Assembly: GCA_036873135.1 (NCBI GenBank) | Contig: JAPTYO010000017.1 | Span: 12,772,001 to 12,836,000, forward strand | Direction: 5' to 3' | DNA from: Clarkia xantiana subsp. parviflora | Taxonomy: Eukaryota; Streptophyta; Magnoliopsida; Myrtales; Onagraceae | DNA: 64,000 bases | Shown here: positions 1-12,504 of the stretch, piece after piece | Position numbering within the stretch: the first letter of the stretch is position 1 | Layout of the letters: each line of letters begins with the position of its first letter | The notes under the pieces: model-generated | The model's database searches: none | Told to the model about the DNA's origin: nothing | The model's input: only the letters and a program-made list of their open reading frames with translations | Program-made: the position numbers and the translations under genes

Positions 1-1310
1 CCTTCCAATTCCACCAAAAATTTCTTCTCTAACGAAGAAAAACCTAGATCTAATCAAATCGGCCGTCAAGTACAAGACCTCCGTTGCAGCAAACAAGAAA
101 TCATTACCAGACTAGAACGAATCCAAAATCGAAAAGAAGTGCAGCCGCATAAGATCAAGCAGAATCAACATTCACGGACCGACGAACCTCTCTCCCATTC
201 TTCCTGGCGGCTGCTTTCCATTAGAACTAGGGTTTTTAAAAGTTTTTTTTTTTGGAAGTGTTGAACCGGTGAACCGCCTGGTCCGCTCAGAACCGTCCGG
301 TTCTCCAAAAAATCAGTTATTGAACTGGGTTCGCTTACATCCTCCGGAATTGTTCAAACCGGACCGGTGAAGGTACCGGTTCCGGTTCGAACCCGGTCGG
401 ACCGCCGGTCCGATCCGGTTCTAATAACACTGGTATAACCGTTCTTATAATTCTTCGTATCATTCCATAATCAAGATTTTTCACCGCGATTAAACCATTT
501 AACCATAAATATTAAAATTAATACAACACCATTTATTTCATACACGCAATCCAAATTAAACATACATTCACTATTTCATACACAAAGTCCAAATTAATTA
601 TAATGTCATTGTTTACTTAATTAAAAAACATTTCTTCATTTGTCTATCATTTGAGATCCTCAATTGCCATCACTTCCGATAGAGGTAATCTAATAATAAG
701 AAATATAGACATAATGAATAGGCATATTCATGTAATTGAATTACTCTCAGTTTTGCTAAAAATAAATAATTACATCATTTATTGCTGATTCATCATCTTC
801 TTCTACATCATCAACTAGGTGCTGACCCCGCACTACGCGCATGACGACTTGTTAAACTGTAAACATAACATATATGATAAAGATTGAAATTATGTATTAA
901 CTTGTGTCGTTTTATATAAAAACAGATACCACTCCAAGATTCAAGTGTTTCAATTTCAAATCCCGGAAAGATGAAAATTCCTGAAATTAAAGTACAACAA
1001 TATAAGAACTAACTTGCATTAGTAGTATGTTGCAACCAACTCTAATATAAGTGGAATTTGATTTTATCCGAGTATCTCTCCTTACATTTTACTCTAGTTG
1101 TACTCTTTTTAAATGTCCAATATATCACCATTTACACACAAAAAAAAAAATCATTAGTATGTTAATATAGATAGATGTGATTGAAATTTGGAAACCAGAC
1201 AAAACCATTGATATAATGCATACCAAAAGCAGATTCTACATGAGATATTTTAAGGGTTCAGCTCGGCCTCCTCTGTTATTGAGACTAAATAGAATTGAGC
1301 ACACTGCTTA
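1..1310. other. intergenic, no gene recognised
   Basis: No reading frame or splice structure here is recognisable. Positions 240-425 are rich in CCGGT and ACCGG words, a low-complexity pattern also seen at 13330-13460 and 24030-24190. The rest is AT-rich. Confidence 0.5.
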
Positions 1311-1535
1311 TCAACCTGTTGAAAAGGATACACAACTAAAATAATGAAGCAGAAAAATGATAAAATCAACATGGATACCACTTGAAAGAGACATCTCACC
1401 TTCTTGGAAACATGTAGCTGATACAGACGTGTTAAGGGGAAGATGGCGAATTTCTACCATTCCATTGAGAGGCTCTTCCAAAATCGCCGCTGATACAGTT
1501 GTCTTAACATGTACTCCAAGTTTACTGGACTCCAC
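1311..1535 (-). other. possible exon remnant, unknown gene
   Basis: Minus-strand frame of 74 codons. Its first part has a protein-like composition, and near 1398-1402 it meets a good 5' splice signal (AAG then GTGAGA). It begins next to the LTR inserted at 1571, so an upstream part of a gene could have been cut off by that insertion. I do not recognise the family and found no matching downstream exon in 1-1300. It may be chance. Confidence 0.2.
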
Positions 1536-1570
1536 AAAGCTTATAGCAAATAAAATGTCTATCTAAGTCT

Positions 1571-2169
1571 TATTAGATTACGGGGAGTAATCACTACGGA
1601 AACTAAATCATGGTACATGCTAGTAATCGAAATTACGGAGCGGAAGATTCGCAATACCTCTACAGTTGTCCGTAGTCTCAAGATCTTTGCAGGAGGGAGT
1701 TCACGACCCTCCGGTCGGCACTCGTAGGGGTTCTTGTGAAGGAAGCCCTACGTGGTATATTCTTCACAGTAAAGCCTCTAATCGATTCTTGGCAAGGGAC
1801 GGATCTCTGGAGTGTTTGCTCGAAGGCAAATTGGCACACCCTTGGTGAGGTAGTGGGTTCGACCGAACTATGGTGTATTTAGGGGGAGGGTTTTCTCTCA
1901 AATCACCACTTGAAGGGAATTGTGATTAACCCTAATAAAACTCATAACTCCCCATATATATAGGAGGAGTAAAGTAGACAAAAGTCCACTTTACCCACCT
2001 ACATAATTCGGCCGGTCACTATGCATAGGGAGGCCTAATTTTGGGCCTCTCATGTCAATTGAGATTTAGGTCTGGCCCAATGTCCTAATGTGACATGTAC
2101 TTAATTAACTTAGGCAACATATACGTATAATGGGCTTCCATTTACGGCGCCCATCACCATATGCTTACA
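1571..2169 (-). repeat. Copia LTR, subtype X, minus orientation
   Basis: On the minus strand it starts TGTAAGCATATGG and ends in ...CGTAATCTAAT, matching the LTRs at 22568 and 30324. A minus-strand polypurine tract (GGCGAGTGGGAGC) lies just outside it at 2170-2182, so this is the 3' LTR of an element pointing left. The TATA-like run near 1954-1963 sits beside an inverted repeat (arms 1971-1979 and 1984-1992, one mismatch). Confidence 0.85.
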
Positions 2170-3155
2170 GCTCCCACTCGCCGGAATGGGAGGGTGCCTG
2201 TTAATGTATTGTCGTCCAAATCTGCATCAACATTTCACTCATTCGATCTAGTCATTTGCTTCCGAATAGTTCATACTAGGTTTTCCGTGCGACCGGCGGA
2301 CACGACTGGCATCGTGCTACTCATCTGTTAGGAGTGTTGTACCGCTCGCGGAACGTTGATTCCCTTTTCTCCAATCAACATGTTATAAACAACATTTATA
2401 TAGTGTCGCGTTGTATCCTAGGTCAACTGATAATTCTCATTTTGCCTAGTTTCCTCATAGGAACACTTCTCCAAGGCATCCGTACAAGTATTCACAACCT
2501 TCAACTAATATCCGGTTGGTGGCCATCTAGTGAATACAAGAGTCGGTGAATTACAGGTGAGCTTGACCATCCCCATCGCTCATACCCTCAGTCAAATCCA
2601 ACCGGTTTCCAAAGACGTGGTCACTGGGCCTTTATGTTCAGCACTACGCTCGTACGCCTGGAAGCGAACATTGAGCCTGACCTTAGATATGAGTTCTGAG
2701 TCCGTGAGGATACTTTGGGTGCCTCTTCATAAGGCTCCCGGGATAAATCACACGCTCGAGGTGAAGAAGTTTGCGCCCGCCATAATCACGTGGATTCTTT
2801 CATAGCACAACCGAGTTGTGACCCCGTGGTCGGACGTGGCACGTGTAGTATGAAGCACGCGTCGATAGCATACATGAACGTTTATGTTCAAAGGAATGGG
2901 ACATTTCAAATAATGCTATCACAGATTCTCATCTGACCCAGAATGTGGATTAATGACAAACAAAGTTCATCACGACGATCTGCAAAACGAAGATAATGTC
3001 GAGTTACTTCGACAGTAGATGATCGTTTTGCGTAATCAGGTTTACCCCTGATTCTTAGCCAGCCTTGCTTAGTAGAGGCATCCCTCCACCGCAAGAGGAC
3101 CGTACCTGTGTGACGAGGTAAGGCCCACATTCGATATAGTTTTGGCAGAGGATTG
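2170..3155 (-). mobile_element. inverted 3' untranslated end of a Copia element
   Basis: This is the reverse complement of the region between the pol end and the polypurine tract in the other copies (compare 29330-30323 and 7560-8545). It belongs with the minus LTR on its left. At about 3155 it abuts, with no spacer, plus-oriented internal sequence of the same family. No coding capacity is seen. Confidence 0.75.
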
Positions 3156-3439
3156 TAAACCAAGATCGGGTCTGCTTATTTGAAAATTCTCGTTCCGATA
3201 ATTTGCAATAGAATAATCGTTTTCAAAAGATTGATCTATTAGATTGAAAACGGTAATAGTGTGAATTCTTTCACGACACCCCCTTCCTCGGTTTATGAAG
3301 GTTGGTTTGGTTTAGTGACTGAAGGATCACTATTTGTCGTATTCCATCTTAATAGATAATCCGATGTTTGCAATTCTGTCAAAATGTTGTTGTCTTCCTG
3401 AATTAGCATAATTATCAATGTATTAGTTTTCATGGCTAA

Positions 3440-3910
3440 GTCGGTTCGCTTCTATGAACCTTCCAATCTTGATGGTATAAATTATGATGAACATAAGTAA
3501 TATGTATTGGACTCCTCTCTACTACGATTCCGAAAAGCGGAGAGGACAACTACGAATGAATATGGAAGTTCGTATGATTTTGACAATGAGAGATGAACGT
3601 GATAGTTTATTTCCCAAGAATTGGAGTAGGTTCTTTGATAATGAATGCATATGTGATGATACATTCAACCCTGGTTTAAGGGGGTTGAAGAAGACTTCAA
3701 TTGCAACCAGACAATGTCAAAGCTTGGTGTTCCTTTGCATCTGCCTCGGCAGAAGCAAGGATGCTAGAGCTAGAAATGTTTTGGTTGAATGTGATGTTCT
3801 TTTATTTGTCCATGGATGCCGGTGAAAAATCCGTTCAAGACCTTCGCAATGAAAGGTCAACATGGAAAAGATGTATAAGGTTGTCTTACATTTACATGAT
3901 TCAATAACCT
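3440..3910 (+). pseudogene. decayed 5' coding-like region of Copia A (gag position)
   Basis: This stretch is conserved at the same place in the other two large copies (25250-25700 plus, and 40100-40560 minus) and lies where gag would be expected. No single frame stays open: the longest is about 113 codons. No zinc-knuckle motif (CX2CX4HX4C) is visible. Assignment to gag rests on position and conservation between copies only. Confidence 0.4.
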
Positions 3911-5985
3911 TGAGTCTAGTTAAGCAAAGGAACCAAGACAGTGAAGCGATAACCTTCTCAGCTCACCACAAGAGATCATCTGAAGTCAATTGTGATCCAT
4001 ATATCATGAAGTGAACTAGACCGTAAAAGGTTTTATACGATAATCCGGTGGGTCAAACCCCGTTATTAAAGTGCGTCTAAAACACGCATCGTATGACATG
4101 TATATAAAGCCGTGAAACACTTTATTTGAACACAAAACATTTGATATGATTCACTGGTGAATTTAATCAGATGTGATGTTCAACATGACTTAAAGTTCAG
4201 ATATGTATGGATCGAACATGAGACTTTCAGATCAAGAACCCTACCATTGTCATTTATCGTTCGTTGTTCGTCTGAATTACTAAATTTTGGTTATTTCGAA
4301 ATTCGGTATTATTGATTAAAGTAATTGTTGCTCGATTCAAAGCTTGAGAGCATTCCGAGAAACAATTTACTTATCAATTTAACGTTCCGGTCAAATTGAA
4401 CGATCCGAAACGAAATTTCAAACCCACGGGTTAGAACCAAAATTTCGGCTAAGTAAAAGTGGTCGAACGAAAACAAAACATTTTACATACTCTGTCATCT
4501 CAGTCAGGTCAAACCGAATTGAATAAATTCATCGATTGCATTGTTCTAAAAGGCAAACCGACTTACCTTATCCTTATTTGTTAAGTACTCCATTAAACAT
4601 ATGTATCCCAAAATAATATGCATGTTAAACCGATTTAATTTTAAATTCGGAAATAAAAACGATTTCAAAACCACGGTTTAGACCTGGTATAATGCGCATG
4701 ACGCATGTCACCTCGAGAGACGAGACACATCGTTTTAAAAGTACGAATTTAATGATGAAGTATTTTTATGAATGCTGAATTTTCCGTTTGTAATCTTTTG
4801 GATATAACTCATTGATAACTATTTAGATTATTTTTTTCAAGGCTACTGTAATCTAATAAGAACATCAACTATGGCATTACTGCGAGTGCTTAAATTCATA
4901 GTCCATAAGATGGATAAGTCTATGGATGAGCTAAACAAACAAAACGAAAAGAAGTAGTCGGTAAAACGACTCTCCCACCATTAGACTTGAACGAAGAGTT
5001 TGGCTAAAAGCATTCATTAAACACCTCAAGAAACATAGTTCAGAATTACATAATGTTAGATTTGCACATTAATTGTTCCTACGGGATGAGATTAATTTAA
5101 CTCACATTAATGTAAAACACTATGTTCTGACAAAATCGGTTAACATGTTACCATAAAAGCTAATGAATGATTCGGGTAAAACCTGATCACAAAGACACAT
5201 TAATTTGCGCATTAAAACAAGTATTTATTAAGAGCACGCGCTACTCTCGGAGAATACGAGTTCTAAAATTAGCCTGGAACAATGGTTTCGTGGATAAACA
5301 TGGCACATTATAAAGGTTTGAGGATGGATTTCCAACGCTTTGCAGAACGAACGAACTAGTACTGATTAAAGTTAACAGATGGTTGATGGAGATTCTCAGG
5401 TCCCAGTTACTTTGAGTGGGAGAATTGATATAGCATAAGCGATTGATTTGGTAAATGATGATGGAAACGTTTTCATAATAAATCCAGTGAGAGGGCTCAC
5501 TCCCCCTCACACATGATCATCACTAAATTTCAAAATGCGAATCAAGTCGGACCTGATAATCATGATAATGAACTATTTCAACTACCCATTTTTCCTAGTG
5601 GGAGTGGAACAACCAACTCGGTTCCAGATCCTAGTGATCGAAGAATACATCTCGGAGATAGAATCCCGAGACCGAGAGGTTATTCCAAGTAAGTTCAACC
5701 ACCACCATTGTTTCCAGTGGGAGTAATGCCCCGATAAGAAGCATTATTCCGAGTGGGAGTAACGATCAGACTAAAACATGAGATTAACATTCCTAGACAT
5801 AGTCAAAGGCAACGAACTTCTCTAGAGAAGTGTCCCATCAAATGAGATGTGTCTCACTTTTGATAGTCGTTCTTGAACCAGTGAAGGTTCAGCAAGCAAA
5901 GAAAGGACCTCAAACCGAGGGAATGGAGGAAAAAAATTAAGGATGAAATTGCCTAAATAAGAACTAATTCAGTTTTAGTCTTTAG

Positions 5986-7424
5986 TTGATTTATCTGTTA
6001 ACCACAGAGCTAGAAAGTGAAATCTTAGAATTCACTTCGGGTGGAAATTACGAGTGGTGCAAAACTCGAATAATTGCGAAAGGATATACCCAAATCCACG
6101 GAGTGGACTTTGATGAAACATACTCACCAATTGTGCGTTACACCACAGTAAGGGCCATCTTTGCCCTAGTTGCTAGTCTTGATCTAGAGCTACATCAAAT
6201 GGATGTTAAGAACGCATTCCTCCATGGAAACCTGGAGGAAGAGATCTATATGGAGTAGCCGGAGGGTTTCATTACTCCTGGCAAAGAACATAAAGTTTAC
6301 AAACTCCAAAGATCTATATACGACCTTAAACAATCGTCTCGGCAATGGTATCGCAGATTCCACGAGGAAATCGTCGGATATGGATTCGTGAATCTTCACG
6401 AGGATCCCTGCGTATACACTAAGACCTCCGGGTCTAAGTATGTCATCATAACACTATACGTGGATGATATACTAATTGCTGCGAACGATAGGAGTTTCAT
6501 GAATAAATCAAAGTCCTGGTCAGCATTCGAGATGAAAGACATGAGAGAGGCCACGTACATCTTAGGCATCAAAATTGCCCGAGATCGTGCCACCCAGAAA
6601 TTATGTCTATCTCAGGAATCATATATCAACAAACTGTTGAAAAGATTCAGAATGCTGGATGCTAAACCCGTGGATACGCCGGTTGTGTTCGGGTGCGCGC
6701 TATCAAAGCGTGATGGCCCGAAAAACCAGTAGGAGCGTGAACAGATGAAGAATGCATAGTATCTGAGCATGGTAGGAGTCTAATGTACGCCATGCTCTGT
6801 ACTCGGCCAGACATCTGTTACGCTGTGGGCCTAGTAGCAAGATTCCAATCAGATCCTAGTTATCAACATCTAAAGGTCGTAAAATGAATTAACAGATATC
6901 TGAAAGGTACTGCCGACTACGTTCTGTGCTATGAGGGCAATCAGCTCGAATTGATCAGTTATAGTAACGCCGACCACGATGGCGATCCGGATGATCGTAA
7001 GTCCACCACAGGAGGAGTGTTCCTCCTTGCTAATGCTGCCATATCATGGGTAAGCAAGAAACAATCTTGTGTCGCGCTTTCCACTATGGAATCAGAATTC
7101 GTTGCCCTCTCCAAAAACGCACAAGAAGCGGTCTGGCTGAAAATGCTTCTTACTGCATTAATTGGCACCGACAAAAGGAGTAAACCTGTGAAGGTGCACT
7201 CCGACAGTCAGGCGGCCATTGCGGCAATTAAGAATCCAAAGTACCATAGTAGGACTAGACACATTGATGTGAAATACAATTATGCTAGGTCAGTTCTGGA
7301 AGACAACATAATCGCTTTAGAATACTTGCCTACAGACAATATGGTCGCAGACCCTTTAACTATGCCGTTACGTAGGGAGATTTTTGAAAAGCACGTAAAA
7401 CTGCTTGGATTACGTAGGGCTTAA
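5986..7424 (+). pseudogene. Copia A reverse transcriptase and RNase H pseudogene
   Basis: The order is typical of Ty1/Copia pol. RT motifs include KGYTQIHGVDFDETYSP (6079-6129), the QMDVKNAFLHG block (6197-6229) and the catalytic LYVDDILIA (6454-6480). RNase H runs from about 6950, with the KSTTGGVF, STMESEF, DSQAAI and RTRHIDVKYN blocks, and stops at 7422-7424. Breaks include in-frame TAG codons at 6256-6258 and near 6730, a further stop near 6758, a frame loss near 6780 and a stop near 6886. Two of the stops replace glutamine codons conserved in other copies, as C-to-T decay would give. No integrase or protease is recognisable upstream. It cannot be translated as one protein. Confidence 0.9.
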
Positions 7425-8545
7425 ACTGTGTGGCTTGTAAAAGTGATAACATTTTGACATCTGAAATTATGTTTCAATTAAATAAAAGAATTGGAGTTAG
7501 AGTTTATGATTCATCGACGTCATAATGATTAACAACATCGGATTTTACGGTCTATAAACTAAGTCGTAGGAAGAAGTAAAATTCTTCCACCAAAGTTATG
7601 TCGAATGTGAACCTTGCCTAGTCACACAGGCACGGTCATCTTGTAAGGAGAGAGGGATCTCTACCATTACAAGATTGGCTAAGAATCAGGGGAGTAAACC
7701 TGATTAAGCAAAACGATAACATTGTCACGCTTAACAACATGACTTAATCTTCGTTTTGTAAATCGCCGAGTTGGACTTTTTCCATCACTATATCACATTC
7801 AAGGCCAGATGAGAGATTCTGCGATAGCATTATTGACATATCCCATCCCTGGCATGCTATCGACGCGTGCTTCATACTGCGGGTGCCATATACGACCTCG
7901 GGGTCATGCTTGGTTGTGCTAGCTAGAATCCTTGTGATTCAAAGGGCGCATACTTCTTCACCTTGAGCGTGTGATTGATCCCGTATGTCTTATGAAGAGG
8001 CATCCAAAGTATCCTCACGGACTCAGAACTTATACCTAAGGTCTGGCTCAATGCTCGCTTCCCGGCGTACGAGCGTAGTGCCAAAGAAAATAGCCAAGTG
8101 ACCACGTCTTGGAAACCAGTTGAGTCAGACTAAGGGTATAAGCGATGGGGATGGTCAAGTTCACCTTTAATTCACCGACTCTCGTGTTCACTAGGTGGCC
8201 GCCAACCGGATATTAGTTGAAGGTTGTGAACACTTGTACGGATGCCCTGGAAAAGTATTCCTTTGTGGAAAACTGGGCAATTGGAAAATTAACAGTTGAC
8301 CAAGGATACAGTGCGTAACATAGTTTTATTTCAAACAGGTTTGGTTCATGAAAGGGAATCAACGTTCTGCGGGCGCTACAATACTCCTAACAGATGAGTA
8401 GCACGATGCCCTTCGTATCCGCCGGTCGCACGGCAAACCTCGTATGAACTATTCGGAGACGGAGACAACAACTGAAGACTGAAATATTAATGCTATTGAA
8501 TGACAATACATTAACAGGCACCCTCCCATTCCGGCGAGTGGGAGC

Positions 8546-9142
8546 TGTTGGCATATGGTGACGTGGCGCCATAGTTGGTAGCCCGTTAATATATATGGTT
8601 ACCTAAGATAATTAGGTAAATGTCACATTAGGTCTAATTGGGCCAGACCCAATTCCCATGTGACATGGGAGGCCCAAAATTGGGCCTCCCACCCACATAG
8701 GTCGGCCGAAACCCTAGATAGGGAGGGAGGAGGATTTTCTCCTCCTCCTACTATATAAGGAGGTCTTGGGGTCACTCCCATAAGACACCTTGATCACAAC
8801 TTCTCTTAAGTTGTGATTTGAGAGAAACTCATTTCTCTCTGGCCTAGTTTCGGCCGGCCCCTATAACACCATCATTGGTGTGCCAAATTGCTTTCGAGCA
8901 TTCAGTCCGCGGCTCCGTCCCCGTTGAAGAATCGATCAGAGGCTTTGTTGTGGAGCTTACACCGCGTAGGACTTCTTCTCACGAATAACTTGTACGGGTT
9001 CCGAACGGAGGATCAGAACTCCCTCCACATCGTTCTTGGGCAGGAAAGTTAAAAGGTATGTGTACTAATTCCGCTGCGTAGATTAGATTTCTTGCTAGTA
9101 CACGTTTAGCATTCCGTAGTATTACGTCCCTGTAATCTAACA
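8546..9142 (+). repeat. 3' LTR of Copia A, subtype Y (597 bp)
   Basis: Starts TGTTGGCATATGG directly after a polypurine tract and ends ...GTAATCTAACA. It resembles the LTRs at 34897 and 42651 (subtype Y) more than those at 22568 and 30324. A TATA-like box CTATATAAGG lies at 8751-8760, immediately preceded by an inverted repeat with arms 8726-8734 and 8740-8748. Confidence 0.9.
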
Positions 9143-9193
9143 GACATAATGTCATCACAATAACATTTGTAGCTATAGACTAAATTTTTTGTA

Positions 9194-9566
9194 ATGTTTT
9201 ATTAGGGTTAATCACAATTCCCTTTAAGTGGTGTTTTGAGAGAAAACCCTTCCCCCAAGAACACCATATTTCGGCCGAACCACTAACTCACCAAGGGTGT
9301 GCCAATTTTCCTTCGAACAAACACTCCAGAGATCTGTCATTTGCCAAGAATCGATCAGAGGCTTTGCTGTGAAGAATATACCACGTAGGGATTCCTTCAC
9401 AAGAACCCCTACGGGTACCGATCGGAGGATCGTGAACTCCCTCCTGCAAAGATCTTGGGACTACGGACTACTGTTGAGGTATGTTCGAATCTTCCGCTGC
9501 GTAATTTCGATTACTAGCATGTACCATGATTTAGTTTCCGTAGTGATTACTCACCGTAATCTAAAA
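9194..9566 (+). repeat. partial LTR, subtype X (3' part only)
   Basis: Begins in mid-LTR at the TTTTATTAGGGTTAATC block and runs to the LTR end, ...CGTAATCTAA. Diagnostic words such as ATACCACGTAGGG, TTCACAAGAACCCC and TCCTGCAAAGATCTTG are shared with the minus LTR at 1571-2169 but not with the other copies. The two therefore look like inverted copies of one LTR subtype flanking Copia A. About 220 bp of the LTR 5' end is missing. Confidence 0.8.
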
Positions 9567-9912
9567 ATTAGTTCTTCACAACCAGGTAAAATTTGCGAGC
9601 ACAAGTAAAATTTGCAATCCTTTTTTTTTTGTTTCAAATATATTAGAATAGATAAAAATCAGTATAATGTTTGTTTGCCAAGAAAATAGATGTAATTTAA
9701 TCATGACGTTTAGCAACTAATCCTCCGTGAATTTTTTGGACTCGGTTGCAACATTTATGGAATTAGTGACTAATATCTACTCATCACTTCATAGATCGAC
9801 ACTAATCTATTTTAGTCATCATATTTTATATTTGGTTACTAACATATTTAGTGACTACATGTACTTTTATCACATAACGTTTATCACTAAAGATATGTTT
9901 TCTTGTTGTGTA
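9567..9912. other. intergenic, AT-rich
   Basis: AT-rich sequence between the partial LTR and the truncated start of the next Copia element. Nothing recognisable. Confidence 0.5.
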
Positions 9913-12063
9913 TGAAGGCAAGGACTGTACCTAAGTCTTTCTAGGCTGAAGCAGTTGTGTGGAGCTTCTTCTTGCTGAAAAAATGCCCAACCAGTACTGT
10001 GGAGAAGATGACACATCAAGAAGTTTGGTCAGGTAACAAACCTTCAGTGGGGATCTTTAGAGTGTTTGGATGCATATAATATGCATTAATACATGGACAT
10101 AAGAAGAAGCTTGAAGATCGAAGTCAAAAGTGCATATTTCTAGGCATCAGTGAAGAGTCTAAAGCTTATAAGCTTTATGACCAAATTGTGAATAAGGTAG
10201 TCATCAGTAGGAATGTGATATTCAATGAAGCTGCATCTTGGAGCTGGGGGTCATCAAGGTCAGACTGGAAGCTCACTATAGCAGAACTTGAAGAGGGGAC
10301 ACATGTGGATGCTCAATTGAATGCACAAACAGTGAATCAAGATCAATGAGAGCAAGGAGAGCAAGAAAATCATTCTCCTGCTCACTCAGCAGCCTCAGGA
10401 AATCTATATGATGCTGATGAGAGATTTAAAGAGGAAGGAGGACAAGAAGAAGGAAGACAACTGATATTACCTGAATGCAGCAGGCAAGTTCAGACTCAAC
10501 TGGTTTCAGGAGAGCTAATCACTGAGAAAAAATGACTAACTTGTATGGTTTGAAGACAATGAGGTAAATGCTCATGAGATTCATAAGTCAGACTTCATTA
10601 CATATTTTTTTTTTTCTCTGATTGCGACCCCTTAGATTTTCACTCTGCTAATGAAAGTGAAAAATAGAGAATAAGTATGCAAGCTTTGATAGAGTCTATA
10701 GATAAAAATAGAACTTGAGAATTAGTCAGATTGCCTAGAGGATACAAGTCAATTGGAGTCAAATGGGTTTATACAAGTAAGCTCAATTAAAATGGAGAAA
10801 TTGACAAGTATAAAACCAGGTTAGTAGCTAAAGGTTATAAACAGTCCCATGGTATTGACTACACTGGAGTTTTTGCTCATGTGGCTAGACTATACACAAT
10901 TATGATTGTTATATCCTTAACTGCTCAAAATGGATGGTCACTATTTTAACTTGATGTCAAATCTGCTTTCTTACATGGAAATCTGAAAGAAGCGGTTTAC
11001 ATACATCAACCATTAGGCTTTGAAGTTAAAGGCAAAGAAAACTGGGTTTATAGGTTAAAGAAAGCTTTGTATGGACTAAAGCAAGCTCCTAGGGCCTGGT
11101 ATAGCATATTAGAGGGTCATCTATTGAAGTCAGGATTTCATAAGTGTCCTTATGAGCACACACTTTTCACTAAGCAAAGCAGTGAAAACATGATCTTAAT
11201 CGTATGTGTATATGTTGGTGACCTAATCTACACTGGCTATGTGAGGAGTTCAAGTTAAGCATGATGAATGAGTTTGAGATGTCAGATTTAGGTCTCTTGC
11301 ATAGCAGCATAGAGGTGGAGTCTTTCTTTGTCAAAAGAAATATGATGCAGATGTTCTTAAGAGGTTCAAAATGGATAAATGCAATCCAGTTAGCACACAA
11401 GTGTAGTTAGGTAACCAGCTCACCATAGAGGGGTCAGGAAAGAAGATAGATAAAACATTCTATAGGAAGTTCATTGGGAGGTTAATGTATCTAATAACTA
11501 CAAGACCTGGCATTCAATGTGCAGTGAGTTTAGTCAGTCGTTTCATGGAGAATCCAACAGAAATGCATCTCTTTGCAATCAAGATGATCCTCATATATGT
11601 GCAGGGAACTAAGGACTTTGGTTTACATTACAAAGCCTCTGAAAATCTCAATGTTATTGCCTATGCTGATAGTGAATTTGCAGGTTCAAAACATGATAGG
11701 AGAAGAACCACAGGTTATGCTCTTCTAATGAGCAACACAGCAGTAGTCTTGTCCTCAAAGAAGCAGGCAAGAGTCACTCTTTCAACCAATGAAGCTGAGT
11801 ATGTAGCAAGTTCAATGTGTGGGTGTCATATCATCTGGATGAGAAGGATCTTGGAGTTCTTACAACACAAACAAGAGGATGCAACCACTATGTACTGTGA
11901 CAATGAATCAGCAGTCAAACTAGTAAGGAATCTTGTACTATATGGAATGGGCAAGCACATAGATGTAAGAAGATTCTTCCTCAGGGAGCTTGCTAGTGAA
12001 AGAGTCATTAAAATCAAATCCTGCAGAAGCAAAGATCAGATTGCTGATGTTCTTACTAAATGA
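9913..12063 (+). pseudogene. Copia D pol pseudogene (integrase end, RT, RNase H)
   Basis: A second Copia family, not closely related to Copia A. It opens in the C-terminal part of integrase (the motif KPSVGIFRVFGC near 10040) and is truncated to the left. It continues through a hinge to RT (KTRLVAKGYKQSHGIDY near 10813-10863, [12 protein letters not shown] near 10950-10986, [12 protein letters not shown] near 11069-11104). The catalytic aspartate pair reads VYVGDLIY near 11209-11232, so the first aspartate of YVDD is replaced by glycine. RNase H lies at 11485-12063 (YADSEFAGS, RRTTGYA, STNEAEYVA, GKHIDVRRFFLRE, QIADVLTK). There are several in-frame stops and frameshifts between 10348 and 11400, and no working protein. 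Confidence 0.9.
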
Positions 12064-12140
12064 TTGAAGAGAGCTGATTTCAAGTATCAAAAGATCAATT
12101 AGTAGTTTGTAAACTGAATTTGAATGATCAAACTTCAGTT

Positions 12141-12149
12141 AAGGGAGAG
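12141..12149 (+). other. polypurine tract of Copia D
   Basis: AAGGGAGAG sits directly before a TGTTAATG LTR start and about 80 bp after the end of RNase H, the expected place for the plus-strand primer. Confidence 0.65.
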
Positions 12150-12420
12150 TGTTAATGAAAGATCGAAATCAGGAGCAGTCCAGTTGGTTCAGTAATCGGT
12201 TTAAGTCCAAATCTGGTCCAATCGTTCTTCAAATTTTTGTTCCGTTTTTGCGCGGATTTTCAGCTAATTCTTCGCTGATTTCTCGAGATTTCATGTTAGT
12301 GTCTGTTAGTTGATTAATCAGTCGTTGTAGTGGGTGTAATGGGTCTGTAATTAGCGTAGAAATAGATACTCAAGTAATCAATACATTTTTTTCATCTGCT
12401 GTGAGTTAGATTCATTTTCA
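12150..12420 (+). repeat. probable 3' LTR of Copia D (~271 bp)
   Basis: Begins TGTTAATGAAAG just after the polypurine tract and plausibly ends at ...GATTCATTTTCA, giving TG...CA ends. The matching 5' LTR and target duplication are absent, so the right boundary is inferred. Confidence 0.55.
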
Positions 12421-12504
12421 GTAAGTGTTGATCCATTCCATTTACATCCATAGAGTTTGATTGAGTGAATGACTGTAAATAAAAACCTAAAAACCGGTTT
12501 CTAC

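Larger units (their letters stand above)
3156..8545 (+). mobile_element. Copia element A, internal region (5' LTR missing)
   Basis: Plus-oriented internal region of the same family as 23130-30323. It begins where that copy reads position ~24953, so about 1.8 kb plus the 5' LTR is absent. It contains a decayed 5' coding-like region (about 3440-3910), a long non-coding middle (3910-5900), an RT/RNase H pseudogene, a 3' untranslated part and a polypurine tract (8533-8545) directly before the LTR at 8546. It is flanked on the left by an inverted copy of its own 3' end. Confidence 0.8.

Noticed and set aside
1571..9142. Reading 1571-9142 as one normal full-length element with two LTRs
   Set aside because: The two LTRs point in opposite directions and belong to different subtypes, and the internal sequence switches orientation near 3155.
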